This document shows, piece after piece, positions 24,872-33,528 of a DNA stretch of 52,455 bases. Origin of the DNA: an uncultured Alistipes sp. Lineage in GTDB: Bacteria; Bacteroidota; Bacteroidia; Bacteroidales; Rikenellaceae. The position numbers were made by a program, and so were the translations under genes. Location of the stretch: contig CAJTYA010000004.1 of the NCBI GenBank assembly GCA_910583985.1, positions 1 through 52,455 of the forward strand, written 5' to 3'. Position 1 is the first letter of the stretch. Each line of letters opens with the position of its first letter. A model generated the notes under the pieces. It was given only the letters and a program-made list of their open reading frames with translations. It searched no databases and was not told the origin of the DNA.

Positions 24872-25807
24872 CTATCCGATAAATAACAACACGACCGCCA
24901 CGGCCGAGACGGCGACCGCCTCGACCCGACGATTGATCGCCACGGCCCGTTCGCCGTCCGCACCGGTCAGCGGACGGGCGTTCGTTCCGATGTAAGGTTT
25001 TTCGACCCGACGGCCGAAATAGACGTTCGGACCGCCGAAGCGACAGTCGAGCAAAGCCGCGAGCGCCGCTTCGGGATAACCCGAATTGGGGCTCGAATGC
25101 TGCGGTCCGTACCGTCGCACGAATCCCCGCTTCGACCACCCGCCTCCGGCCAGCAGCATCAGCAGCGCCGTCAGCCGGGCGGGCACCCAGTTGGCCGCAT
25201 CGTCGATGCGGGCGGCCCAGCGGCCGAACCGCTCGTACCGCTCCGTGCGGTACCCGATCATCGAGTCGAGCGTATTGACCATCTTGTAGGCCAGCATGCC
25301 GGGAGCCCCCAGCAGCAGGAACCAGAACAGCGGAGCCACGACGCCGTCGCTGAGGTTTTCGGCGAGCGTTTCGAGCGCCGCCCGCCGCACGGCATCGTCG
25401 TCCAATGCCGAGGTGTCGCGCCCCACGATCCGGGCCACGCGCAGACGTCCCTGCTCCGTGCTGCGCTCCACGGCACGGAACACGGCCCGCACCTCGTCGA
25501 CGAGCGTCCGCCCCGACAGGCAGTAGAACACGACGAGAGCCGTCAGGCCCGCACCGGTCCATACGCCGAGCGAAGCGGCGGCCCCGACAACCGCACGGCC
25601 GAGAACGTAGACCCCCGCGATGCTGCACAGGGCGAACAGAGCCCCCGCCGCCACACGCCGACAGCCCCGGTTGAAGCGCCGCTCGCCCCAAGCGATCCAG
25701 CGGCCGAAAGCCACGACCGGGTGCGGCCAGCTCTCCGGGTCGCCCAACAGCCGGTCGGCGCCCCAGCCGACCAGCAGCGGTATAATCGTCAGAGTGTTCG
25801 TAACCAT
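24872..25807 (-). CDS. cbiB: Adenosylcobinamide-phosphate synthase
   Basis: A 311-residue integral membrane protein of the CbiB/CobD family, which attaches the aminopropanol (phosphate) arm to adenosylcobyric acid. Motifs are DRLLGDPESWPHPVVAFGR near the N-terminus, RRAALETLAENLSDGVVAPLFW, AYKMVNTLDSMIGY and the arginine-rich DDAANWVPARL. The start at the ATG at 25807 (MVTNTLTII) overlaps the end of the PLP-enzyme gene by 19 bases; the frame upstream of it is antisense-like and has no CbiB similarity. Several hydrophobic segments place it in the inner membrane. Confidence 0.92.
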   Translation of the reverse strand: MVTNTLTIIPLLVGWGADRLLGDPESWPHPVVAFGRWIAWGERRFNRGCRRVAAGALFALCSIAGVYVLGRAVVGAAASLGVWTGAGLTALVVFYCLSGRTLVDEVRAVFRAVERSTEQGRLRVARIVGRDTSALDDDAVRRAALETLAENLSDGVVAPLFWFLLLGAPGMLAYKMVNTLDSMIGYRTERYERFGRWAARIDDAANWVPARLTALLMLLAGGGWSKRGFVRRYGPQHSSPNSGYPEAALAALLDCRFGGPNVYFGRRVEKPYIGTNARPLTGADGERAVAINRRVEAVAVSAVAVVLLFIG

Positions 25808-26817
25808 TCTTCTATCGCGCCGGCGAGCCGGTCGTTTTGTTCCTTCCGCTGTGCGGCCACGCGGAAATGTCCCTCGGAGAGTCCGTCGAAATTGGACGCG
25901 TCGCGGACGAGCCATCCGTGCCTCTCCATCAGATCGTCCTTGAGCGCCGCGGCCGTTCCCCGCCCCAACCGGGCCAGAAAGAAATGACAGTCGGAAGGCG
26001 ACGTCTCCACACCCCCGATGTCGTCGAGCTGCCGGCGGAACCGTCGGGCCTCGGCCAGCAACGCCTTCCTGTCGAAGACGAACTCCTCCGGATGCGAGAG
26101 CACGTACTCCCCGGCCGCCAATGCCAGCGCATTGACCGACCACGGCATGCGACAGGCCGCGATGCGGGTTACCAAGCCGGGCGAAGCGACGAGATACCCC
26201 AACCGGAGCCCCGGTATGCCGTAGCGTTTAGTCATCGAATGCACGACGACCAGATTCGGACAGCGCAGCACTTCCCGGTCGTCGAGCAACGGCGCGTCGG
26301 TGAAGGCCCCGTAAGAATGATCGAGCACGAAAACGCGTTCCCGGAACGTCCCGATCATATCCCGCAGCGCATCGACATTCCACGCCCGCCCGTCGGGATT
26401 GTTCGGGCTGCACAGCCAGACGAGTCCGCCGCCGTCGAGTCCTTCGCCCCGCAGCAACGCCTCCCGGCTTATGCGGCGCACACGGTGCCGGTGCATCGCA
26501 CAGGCGTCGGCATATTCGCTGAAAGCGGGCACGGGTACCGTCGAATCGGCTCCGGCGAAAGCCTGCGCGACGAGGTAAAAGGCCTCGGTCGCCCCGGAAG
26601 TCACGCAGACCGACCCGGCCGGCACGCCGCACCGCGCCGCGATCCGGCCGCCGAGCCCCCCGGCATCGGGTTCGGGATAGGCCCCCAGTCCGTCGAGCCG
26701 CTGCGAAAGGAACCGGCACAGCCCGTCCCGCCTGCCTCCGTGCCATACGTTGGAACTGAAATCGACCTCGACCGGCCGATCGTAACGGTATGCGTCGTCT
26801 CCGTGTCCCCGAATCAT
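25789..26817 (-). CDS. cobD: CobD-type threonine-phosphate decarboxylase (PLP enzyme)
   Basis: A 342-residue fold-type I PLP enzyme. It has FSSNVWH (the N-terminal motif of CobD proteins, usually FSxNxNP), SGATEAFYL, CSPNNPDG, and HSMTKRYGIPGLRLGY with Lys197 as the Schiff-base lysine. Known function of this family in cobalamin operons: decarboxylation of L-threonine 3-phosphate to aminopropanol phosphate, the substrate joined by CbiB, whose gene overlaps it downstream. A histidinol-phosphate aminotransferase is the closest alternative by sequence, but the context favours CobD. Confidence 0.87.
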   Translation of the reverse strand: MIRGHGDDAYRYDRPVEVDFSSNVWHGGRRDGLCRFLSQRLDGLGAYPEPDAGGLGGRIAARCGVPAGSVCVTSGATEAFYLVAQAFAGADSTVPVPAFSEYADACAMHRHRVRRISREALLRGEGLDGGGLVWLCSPNNPDGRAWNVDALRDMIGTFRERVFVLDHSYGAFTDAPLLDDREVLRCPNLVVVHSMTKRYGIPGLRLGYLVASPGLVTRIAACRMPWSVNALALAAGEYVLSHPEEFVFDRKALLAEARRFRRQLDDIGGVETSPSDCHFFLARLGRGTAAALKDDLMERHGWLVRDASNFDGLSEGHFRVAAQRKEQNDRLAGAIEEWLRTL

Positions 26818-26845
26818 ATCCTATTATCCATCCGCCCGCAGCCTC

Positions 26846-28336
26846 TTACGGCCGCGAGAGCATTTCGTAAATCCGTTCCATATCGACATGCCGCCGGACG
26901 TGGTCGGCCAGACGGTCGTACTGTTCTTCCTTGTAGGCCCGGTAATCGAACGGGACGGCCGCCCGCTGCGCATAGGGAGCCAGCAGCGCGTCCACGAACG
27001 CCGGATTGTCGAAAATTCCGTGCACGTAGGTTCCCATGCAGCGACCGTCGAGCCGGTAGCCCTCGCCCGTGCCGTCCTCGTAACGGTTCAGCGGCAACGG
27101 AGCGGCCCCCGGCACGGGCACCGTCTCTCCCATGTGGATCTCGTAGCCCCGGCAAGGCATGTCGTCCCCGTCGAGCGTGAAGCGGACCTGACGCGTGCGC
27201 TTCTCCCGGCGGAGCGTCGTCTCGACCGGCAGCAAGCCCAGACCGGGCATGCGTTTCGTGTCGCTTTCGACGCCGAACGGGTCGAGGATCGCGCGCCCCA
27301 TCATCTGGTACCCGCCGCAAACGCCCACGACCGTCCGCCCGGCCCGGTAAGCGCCGAGCACGGCGGCAGCCGTTCCGTCGGAGCGCAGACGCCGCAGGTC
27401 GTCCACCGTACTCTTCGTTCCGGGCAGCACCACGACGTCGGCCGAGGCGATCTCCTCCGGATCGTCGGTGTAGAAGAGACGGACCCTCGGATCGCGTTCC
27501 AACGCGTCGAAATCGGTGAAATTGGACAGATGCTTGAGCAGCACCACGGCCACCGAGACCTTGTCCCGTTCCGCCTCGCGGGACTTGCGTTCCAGCACGA
27601 GCGAATCCTCCGCCTCGATATGGATGTCGCGGAAGTAGGGCACCACGCCTAACACGGGGATGCCGCACAGCTCCTCCATCATGCGCACGCCGTCGTCGAA
27701 CAGCGCGCGGTCGCCCCGGAACTTGTTGATGAGAATGCCCTTCACCCTTTCGAGCTGCGGTTGGGGCAGCAGCATCAACGAACCGTACACGCTGCCGAAC
27801 ACGCCTCCGCGGTCGATGTCGGCCACCAGCAGCACGTCGGCCCCGGCGTGAAGGGCCATCGGCATGTTGACGATGTCCAGTTCGCGGAGGTTGATCTCGG
27901 AAATGCTCCCGGCCCCCTCCATCACGACCGGATCGTACCGCGCCGCCAGCCGGTCGAATGCTTCGCACACCGTCCGGCGCAACGCCTCGCGTCCCCGTTT
28001 GCGGAAAAAGTCCGACGCGCTTTTTGTGCCGACGGGTACGCCGTTGAGCACGACCTGCGCGTCGCTATCGGTGCAGGGCTTGAGCAGCAGGGGGTTCATA
28101 TCGGTATGGCAGGGCACGCCGGCGGCTTCGGCCTGCACGGCCTGCGCCCGACCGATCTCGAATCCTTCGGGCGTCGCATAGGAGTTGAGCGCCATGTTCT
28201 GGGCCTTGAACGGGGCAGGCCGGTAGCCGTCCTGCCGGAAGATGCGGCAGAACGCCGCCGCCAGCACGCTCTTGCCCACGTCGCTGCCCGTGCCGACCAG
28301 CATCAGCGGCCGGAGTTTTCCGTTCGTCCGTTCCAT
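26846..28336 (-). CDS. cobQ: Cobyric acid synthase
   Basis: A 496-residue CobQ. The N-terminal half is a dethiobiotin-synthetase-like ATPase with the P-loop GTGSDVGKS, FKAQNMALNSY and EAAGVPCHTDMNP; the C-terminal half is a glutamine amidotransferase domain with the nucleophile Cys340 in GVCGGYQMMG and His439 in YVHGIFDN. It amidates adenosylcobyrinic acid a,c-diamide at b, d, e and g. It lies 2 bases after btuB and 28 before cobD. As no corrin-ring gene is in the window, the substrate must come from genes elsewhere or from imported precursors. Confidence 0.95.
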   Translation of the reverse strand: MERTNGKLRPLMLVGTGSDVGKSVLAAAFCRIFRQDGYRPAPFKAQNMALNSYATPEGFEIGRAQAVQAEAAGVPCHTDMNPLLLKPCTDSDAQVVLNGVPVGTKSASDFFRKRGREALRRTVCEAFDRLAARYDPVVMEGAGSISEINLRELDIVNMPMALHAGADVLLVADIDRGGVFGSVYGSLMLLPQPQLERVKGILINKFRGDRALFDDGVRMMEELCGIPVLGVVPYFRDIHIEAEDSLVLERKSREAERDKVSVAVVLLKHLSNFTDFDALERDPRVRLFYTDDPEEIASADVVVLPGTKSTVDDLRRLRSDGTAAAVLGAYRAGRTVVGVCGGYQMMGRAILDPFGVESDTKRMPGLGLLPVETTLRREKRTRQVRFTLDGDDMPCRGYEIHMGETVPVPGAAPLPLNRYEDGTGEGYRLDGRCMGTYVHGIFDNPAFVDALLAPYAQRAAVPFDYRAYKEEQYDRLADHVRRHVDMERIYEMLSRP

Positions 28337-28338
28337 CG

Positions 28339-30378
28339 TCAGAAAGTAAAAGTAACGCTTCCCAGAATATTCCGCAACGGCATGGGATAATATTCGGTCG
28401 ATTCGTAATAGGCATCGAACAGGTTGCTCACCCGCACGCTGGGCGTCAGCGTACCCCGCCGCCCGAACCGGAAACGGTAGCCGGCCTCGGCATCGTGGAT
28501 CGTGTAGGCATTGGTCCAGTACGTCTCGTCGTCGTTCGTATAGCGGATGCCCGTATAGCAGGTCTGGTAGGTCAGATAGGCGTTTTTATAATCCAACCGC
28601 AGCCGGGCGTTGGCCTTGTGAATCGGGATGTAGGGCAACTGGCTCTTGTACGTGGCATCCTCCTCGAAATTGCGCCGCCGGTTGTAGGAGGGCGAATAGG
28701 CGTAATTGACCGACAGCTTGGCCCGCAGGTCGCCCGCGATCCAGTTGATCTCGCCCAGCAGCTCCAATCCGTGCGAGAGGACATGGTGCATGTTGCGCGG
28801 ACGCAGCAGCAGCCCCCCGCCCGACGGGACGTTGTCCTCGCCCGGCGTGCCCTCGTTGTTACCGTAATCGTACAGCCACATGATCAGGTCGTCGATTTTC
28901 ATCACGTAATAGGTTGCCTCGATGCGGACGTAGACCGACTTTCCGATCTTGGGCGTGTAGACTAGCGTAGCGTCGTAGGAGAATCCCTTTTCGGGACGCA
29001 GGTCCGGATTGCCGCCCGGATACCAGTAAAGGTCGTTGAGCGACGGGAAACGGTAATTGTAGGCCGCATTGGCCTTGGCCGTCAGCCGCCGGGCGACCAG
29101 CGGAAGCGCGGCGCCGAACGAAAAGGTCGGCGCGAAATGCGCGTCGTTGAGCTCGCCCATCACCTGCCCGTTCAGCGTCAGGCGCCCCACGGGTCTCCAC
29201 AGCGCATTGGCCTGCACGGCCAGCACGTCGCGGTCCACCCGGAAATCTTTTTTCCCCCTGACGAATCCCTCCTGCTGCGTATAGCCGCTCGTGTCGGTTC
29301 GCGTCTTGGCGAACTCATGGGCGAAACTCACCGAAGCGCCGAACTCCCAGCGAGGAGAATGTACATAATGGTATTCGCCCTTGACGGTCAGCGTATGGGC
29401 ATAGTTGAGACTGCCCTGATCGGAATAGCCGTTGTCGGCCCATTTCTCGTAATCGAGCACGTCGAGCAGATAGGCACCCCTGACCGAAAAGGCGTGTTTC
29501 CCCTTCTCGTATTCGTAGCCCAGCAGATACTTCAGGCCGCTGTCCTGCTGCCGTTCGTGGTTCGTCACATTGACGATGATGGGCTGCGGCAGCCGGCGGT
29601 TGCCGTACTGGAACCACAGGTTCGTCGAAATCATGCCGCAGCGCCCCGTCTTGAAATAGGCCTCCTGCATGACGCCCGACTGCTGATAGGCGGCCTCCTT
29701 GCGACGATCGTAAAAGGGATTTTTCTTGAGCACCTTGTTCAGATAGCGGAAATCGCCGTCGGCCCGTTGGAAATAGACGCGCGTCTGGAACAACGCCCGC
29801 CCGGTCATCGCACGAGCGGAAGCCGCTGCGGTCATCATGCCGAACGACCCGAACTCGGCGAACGCCCTGAGCCGCGTCGAATCCTGCCACGAGGGCGTAT
29901 TGGCGATGTTGATGCTGCCGCCCAAAGCGCCCGTGCCGTTCTTGAAATGGCTGTTGCCGTGGTAGAGCGTCACGTTGTCGGCGAAAAAGACCGGGATTTT
30001 CGAGAAGTCGAAGCTCGTGGACATCACCGGATTGATGTTGATGCCGTTCCAGTTGACCTGCGTCTGCGACGAGGTCGTACCCCGGAACGAGGCCACGGAA
30101 AAGGCACCCTGCCCCATCGTCTTGATGTAGACCGTCGTATTGTCCGAGAGCAGCTCGCTGAGCGAGCGGGTCCGGTTGCCTTCGAGCACGGTCTCTCCGA
30201 TGCTGCTCACGCGCGCACCGACGTTCACGTCGTCTCCGCCCGCCCGGCGGGCCGTCACCGTCACCGAGTCGAGCGTCACGTCGGGCAGGGAGGTGTCCCG
30301 CCCGTGCTGGGCCACACCCTCCGCCGCAACTAACCAAGCGGCCAGCGTCCACGCGAGTCGTATCCATTTCGCCGTCAT
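28339..30378 (-). CDS. btuB: TonB-dependent outer-membrane receptor for corrinoids (BtuB-like)
   Basis: A 679-residue TonB-dependent receptor. The ATG at 30378 gives a good signal peptide (MTAKWIRLAWTLAAW to AEGVAQ); the longer frame begins with TTG. The likely TonB-box region is VTLDSVTVTARR, followed by a plug (ISSIGETVLEGNR to GALGGSINIANTPSW) and a beta-barrel ending in FGSVTFTF, with the terminal Phe expected for BAM-dependent insertion. It sits in the riboswitch operon between a BtuG-like lipoprotein and cobQ, so the ligand is cobalamin or cobinamide by context. A terminator-like hairpin precedes it. Confidence 0.9.
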   Translation of the reverse strand: MTAKWIRLAWTLAAWLVAAEGVAQHGRDTSLPDVTLDSVTVTARRAGGDDVNVGARVSSIGETVLEGNRTRSLSELLSDNTTVYIKTMGQGAFSVASFRGTTSSQTQVNWNGININPVMSTSFDFSKIPVFFADNVTLYHGNSHFKNGTGALGGSINIANTPSWQDSTRLRAFAEFGSFGMMTAAASARAMTGRALFQTRVYFQRADGDFRYLNKVLKKNPFYDRRKEAAYQQSGVMQEAYFKTGRCGMISTNLWFQYGNRRLPQPIIVNVTNHERQQDSGLKYLLGYEYEKGKHAFSVRGAYLLDVLDYEKWADNGYSDQGSLNYAHTLTVKGEYHYVHSPRWEFGASVSFAHEFAKTRTDTSGYTQQEGFVRGKKDFRVDRDVLAVQANALWRPVGRLTLNGQVMGELNDAHFAPTFSFGAALPLVARRLTAKANAAYNYRFPSLNDLYWYPGGNPDLRPEKGFSYDATLVYTPKIGKSVYVRIEATYYVMKIDDLIMWLYDYGNNEGTPGEDNVPSGGGLLLRPRNMHHVLSHGLELLGEINWIAGDLRAKLSVNYAYSPSYNRRRNFEEDATYKSQLPYIPIHKANARLRLDYKNAYLTYQTCYTGIRYTNDDETYWTNAYTIHDAEAGYRFRFGRRGTLTPSVRVSNLFDAYYESTEYYPMPLRNILGSVTFTF

Positions 30379-30394
30379 ATCGCAGTCCTGAAAC

Positions 30395-30440
30395 AAAAAA
30401 AGAGGACAGACGGGAACCCTATGACAAAGCTCCCGTCCGT
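30395..30440 (-). terminator. Terminator-like hairpin between the btuG-like gene and btuB
   Basis: On the minus strand, 12 pairs (two G-U) join ACGGACGGGAGC and GTTCCCGTCTGT, followed by CCTC and seven T. It starts within 17 bases of the btuG-like stop. It looks like a complete intrinsic terminator inside the operon, so either it attenuates btuB and the downstream cob genes or those genes have another promoter. Confidence 0.7.
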
Positions 30441-30456
30441 CGCTCGACGGGGAAAA

Positions 30457-31965
30457 CTATTCCTTATCGTATTCGGTGAAGTGCACCATCCGCGGATAGA
30501 CGCCCACGCGCCGGCTGTCCACACTGCCGTCGGCCTTGTATTCGCGCAGGAATCCGCGCTGAGCCGTATAGTCGAGGCAGTCGCACACGAACACGTCGCC
30601 GTCGGGCGAGATGTTCATGCCGTACATCATACCCAGCCCCGGCAGTTCGCGGTAGGGTTCCGGGTCGATCTCGTCCTTGTCTACGTCGAGCGTATAGATC
30701 GCGCCGATGGAAGTACCACGCTGTTCGTTGACGAGCATGTTCATGAACAAATAGAGCTTCGCCCGCGTCCGGTCGGTATCCCAACGGGTGTAAAAGGAGG
30801 TTCCGACGATGGCCCCCGGAACATATTCCTCGCTGCCCTTGGCCGCATAGGGGATGCTTACGGTCTTATCCACCTTCTCGGTAGCCGGGTCGATCCGGTT
30901 CAGCAGCACGCCGCCCTTGCCGGTGGCCAACACCCACAACTTGCCGTTCTTGTCCTCGATCAACTTGCAGGTCGTCATGATGCTGCCTTCGAACCCTTCG
31001 ACGAAGCGCATCGCAGAAGCCGAAACTTCGCCCTCGGTATCGAACACGCCGATTCCCTTGCCCGGAGCGGCGCAGAAAAGTTTTTTGCCCACGACGGTCA
31101 TTTTCTCGACATGACCGTTCACGCCCACCGCCGCGGAAATGTCGACATGCCCGATCACCTTATAGTTCTTGATGTCGATACGCACCAACTGGCACGTAAG
31201 GTCCGAAACGATCGCTTCGTTCTCGTTGAGGCGGGCGATGAACCGGGGTTTGCCGTCCTGTTCGTAGTCGATCGTCTCGATCAGCTCGAATGTCTGCGGC
31301 TCGACGACGGCGACCTGCTTGGAGTTGTTGATCGCCACGAAATACTTGCCGTCGATATAGGTGATGGACTGCGCCACGTCGCCCAGCGGTTTCTTGTTGA
31401 CCGTGCGGAAAATATCGAAGTCCGTCGTTCCGTCGTAGGCGATGGCCGACAGGGCGGACGTACCCTTGGTGAACTGTCCCTCGTTGACGACGACCATGCG
31501 GATCTTCTTGCCGCGGCCGCCTTGGAGCACTTTCACCTGAATGGCGTCGTCCCCGCTCTTGACGGTCACGAAACCGGTCCGGTCGTCGTTACCGGTGTAG
31601 GCTTTGGCCCGGAGGATCACCTTCCACACGAGCGCGTCCTTCTCGGCACCCGCTTCCGCTTCCGCTGCTGCTGCGGCGGCGGCTTCGACGGGTTCGGACT
31701 TCACTTCGGCGGAGAGCCATTGCACAGAGACCGGGTCGACCGTCGCCGTCACGCTTCCGCTCACGCCTGCGAGCGTCAGCTCGGCCTCCGAATCGGACTC
31801 GGCGTCGGCCACCGTGAGCGTATTGCCCGACAGACCGGGCGTTCCGGCCACGATGGACAGATGTTCGGTTACGGGAGGCGTCGGCACATCGGGCACATGG
31901 TTGTCGTCCTTGCTACAAGCCGCGATACCGGCCGCGAGCAACAGATAAAGCAGTAGTTTTTTCAT
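30457..31965 (-). CDS. BtuG-like surface corrinoid-binding lipoprotein
   Basis: A 502-residue lipoprotein (lipobox IAAC, Cys17). Residues about 35-150 look like a BACON/Ig-type domain ending VTVKSGDDAIQVKVLQGG; inside it is an Ala/Glu tract at 91-111. From about 155 (IRMVVVNEGQF) to the end are YncE-like propeller strands (DUF5074-like): DGKYFVAINNSKQVAVVEP, NKVIGHVD-like and MNISPDGDVFVCD. Known: BtuG of Bacteroides is a surface beta-propeller lipoprotein that binds B12 very tightly and hands it to BtuB. Being first gene after a cobalamin riboswitch and next to btuB supports that role. The extra N-terminal domain makes it longer than a bare propeller. Orthology is inferred from fold and context. 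Confidence 0.75.
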   Translation of the reverse strand: MKKLLLYLLLAAGIAACSKDDNHVPDVPTPPVTEHLSIVAGTPGLSGNTLTVADAESDSEAELTLAGVSGSVTATVDPVSVQWLSAEVKSEPVEAAAAAAAEAEAGAEKDALVWKVILRAKAYTGNDDRTGFVTVKSGDDAIQVKVLQGGRGKKIRMVVVNEGQFTKGTSALSAIAYDGTTDFDIFRTVNKKPLGDVAQSITYIDGKYFVAINNSKQVAVVEPQTFELIETIDYEQDGKPRFIARLNENEAIVSDLTCQLVRIDIKNYKVIGHVDISAAVGVNGHVEKMTVVGKKLFCAAPGKGIGVFDTEGEVSASAMRFVEGFEGSIMTTCKLIEDKNGKLWVLATGKGGVLLNRIDPATEKVDKTVSIPYAAKGSEEYVPGAIVGTSFYTRWDTDRTRAKLYLFMNMLVNEQRGTSIGAIYTLDVDKDEIDPEPYRELPGLGMMYGMNISPDGDVFVCDCLDYTAQRGFLREYKADGSVDSRRVGVYPRMVHFTEYDKE

Positions 31966-32110
31966 CTCTTATACAGTTTCGAATAAAACAAAAAGCACGT
32001 TCCGGAAACGGGCAGAGAGAAAAGGACGATCCGTGTCGCTGATATGTAACGATTGTGGCCATCGACCCCATTCCGCTTTCACCCGAAGCACAAATGTCGC
32101 AAACGATAAA

Positions 32111-32265
32111 GGCAGGTCTTCTGGCTCGCCCCACATTCGGCAGTCTTCCCATCCCGTCGGGGACAGTGACTATCGGATTGCCGATGTCGATCGGGGTTTA
32201 CAGCTGCGGGTACAGCTCCGGAATCGAGAGCGTCTCTCTCACCGGATTCCCTATTAGGACCTCTC
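32111..32265 (-). ncRNA. Cobalamin riboswitch
   Basis: Read on the minus strand, conserved blocks occur in order: AGGTCCTAATAGGGAATCCG, GTGAG, CCCGCAGCTGTAA, GTCACTG, GGGAAG and GAGCCAGAAGACCTGCC. These are the core elements of the AdoCbl-type cobalamin aptamer. About 145 nt separate the aptamer from the btuG-like ATG, room for an expression platform. It predicts that the whole downstream operon is repressed by cobalamin. Confidence 0.93.
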
Positions 32266-32298
32266 CGTGCGAAACGGGTCGGTCACCCTTACCGAAAA

Positions 32299-32329
32299 CA
32301 AAGGTAACGTTTTTTCGCATAAAACCAAA
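32299..32329 (-). promoter_or_regulatory. Promoter of the cobalamin operon
   Basis: On the minus strand TTTG (32329-32326) and TACCTTTG (32306-32299) are separated by exactly 19 nt, a full match to the Bacteroidota housekeeping promoter TTTG, 19-21 nt, TAnnTTTG. Transcription would start near 32292, about 27 nt before the first conserved riboswitch block. Confidence 0.75.
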
Positions 32330-33430
32330 AGCAATCGCACGATTTTGCCGCCCCTGCGTTCGACAACCGTTTTTTTTTCTCCTGTTCCCTGTCCGAAAAC
32401 GAAAACCGCAGCCCGTCCGGCCACTCCCCCATTCCGTCGCGGGTGGCGCGGAGCGCGGACGACGGCATATTCCAGCCTCGTATCATCCTGTAATGCCTAT
32501 TTTCTCCGGATCGCCCGTCTGCAGCCGTTTGCAGGAAAGATACGAACGGCGAGGCGCCGCAGGCCGTCCGAATTCCCCGAAGATCATGCCCATTCGCCGG
32601 GAACATAAAAAACCGTACATCACCGGTCCGTCAAGCCGGATTTCGATGTCTTCATGGGTCGGGCTCGTTTTTCGGAGAACCGACAGCCGGCAAATTCATC
32701 TGTTCCGGCAATCTTCGACCGCCCCTCCCCATATCGTCGTGTCGCTATGGCCCGTCCGTTCAAGACGACTCTTCTCCACCCGAAGACCGTTTACGATGAA
32801 TGCGCCGCCGCCCTGCCTCCATCGAAAGAAGCCGTCGCGAAAACGAATCGCCTGTTTTCCGAGTACGGTTTCATTTCCGCCGGAAAGAGCGCCTTCCTGC
32901 CGCCGCGGCGCTCCGTCCCTTCGCAGGAACGTCCCGGAACAAAACCGGCGACCGTCCGTTTTCCCCTGCCGCACCCTCTGCCGGCTGAAAGAGCCGTCCG
33001 AAACTGCAATCGGTGGACTCCGCACTTCGTCTCCCCGCACGGTCGGGACTCCGACCCCAAACCGCAGGGCCGAACGCCCCGGCACCATCCGCACTCCCGA
33101 AAATGCAAGCCGCCGCGTAAGTGCGGACCATCCGGCGAGCCCGCGACGCCCGTCGCCGGGATTCTACGCTGCGCTCACGGCTTCGGAAAGCGTGCCCCAT
33201 CGGAAACATCGCCCCGCTTACGACCGAAAAACCGAACCATGCCGGTCCCCACCGGTATTATCGTCTTCCCCCGAACACCGACAGCCGGTCGCCCCCGTCA
33301 TTCGTTTCGCCCTTTCCCGACGGCTGCCTGCGACGTATAGGAACGGTTCCGAGTCCGAACCGCACCGAACATCGGGAAATTCCTCCTCCGGACGACAGCC
33401 CCCTCTCTCCTCCCGTCGAGGACCGAGACG
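32330..33430. other. 1.1-kb region without a convincing gene
   Basis: Long frames on the plus strand exist only because stops are rare in GC-rich DNA; their products are Pro/Arg/Ser-rich without domains, signal peptides or membrane segments. The segment separates the start of the cobalamin operon from the end of the nuo operon, both minus strand. No repeat family or RNA gene was recognised. Confidence 0.5.
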
Positions 33431-33474
33431 AAAAAACAGGGAAGGGCGTCCGAATCCGTCGGACACCCTTCCCT
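33431..33474 (-). terminator. Rho-independent terminator of the nuo operon
   Basis: AGGGAAGGGCGTCCGA and TCGGACACCCTTCCCT pair over 15 of 16 positions with a 5-nt loop; on the minus strand a T-run follows after one G. It lies 55 bases after the nuoN stop. Confidence 0.85.
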
Positions 33475-33528
33475 ATTTATCTATCGTCGAAAACCGCGGA
33501 CCGGCACGACCGGCCGCAGGCTTCTCTG

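Noticed and set aside
24868..24963. 32-residue N-terminal extension of the BtuF-like protein
   Set aside because: It precedes a perfect lipoprotein signal sequence and overlaps the end of cbiB.
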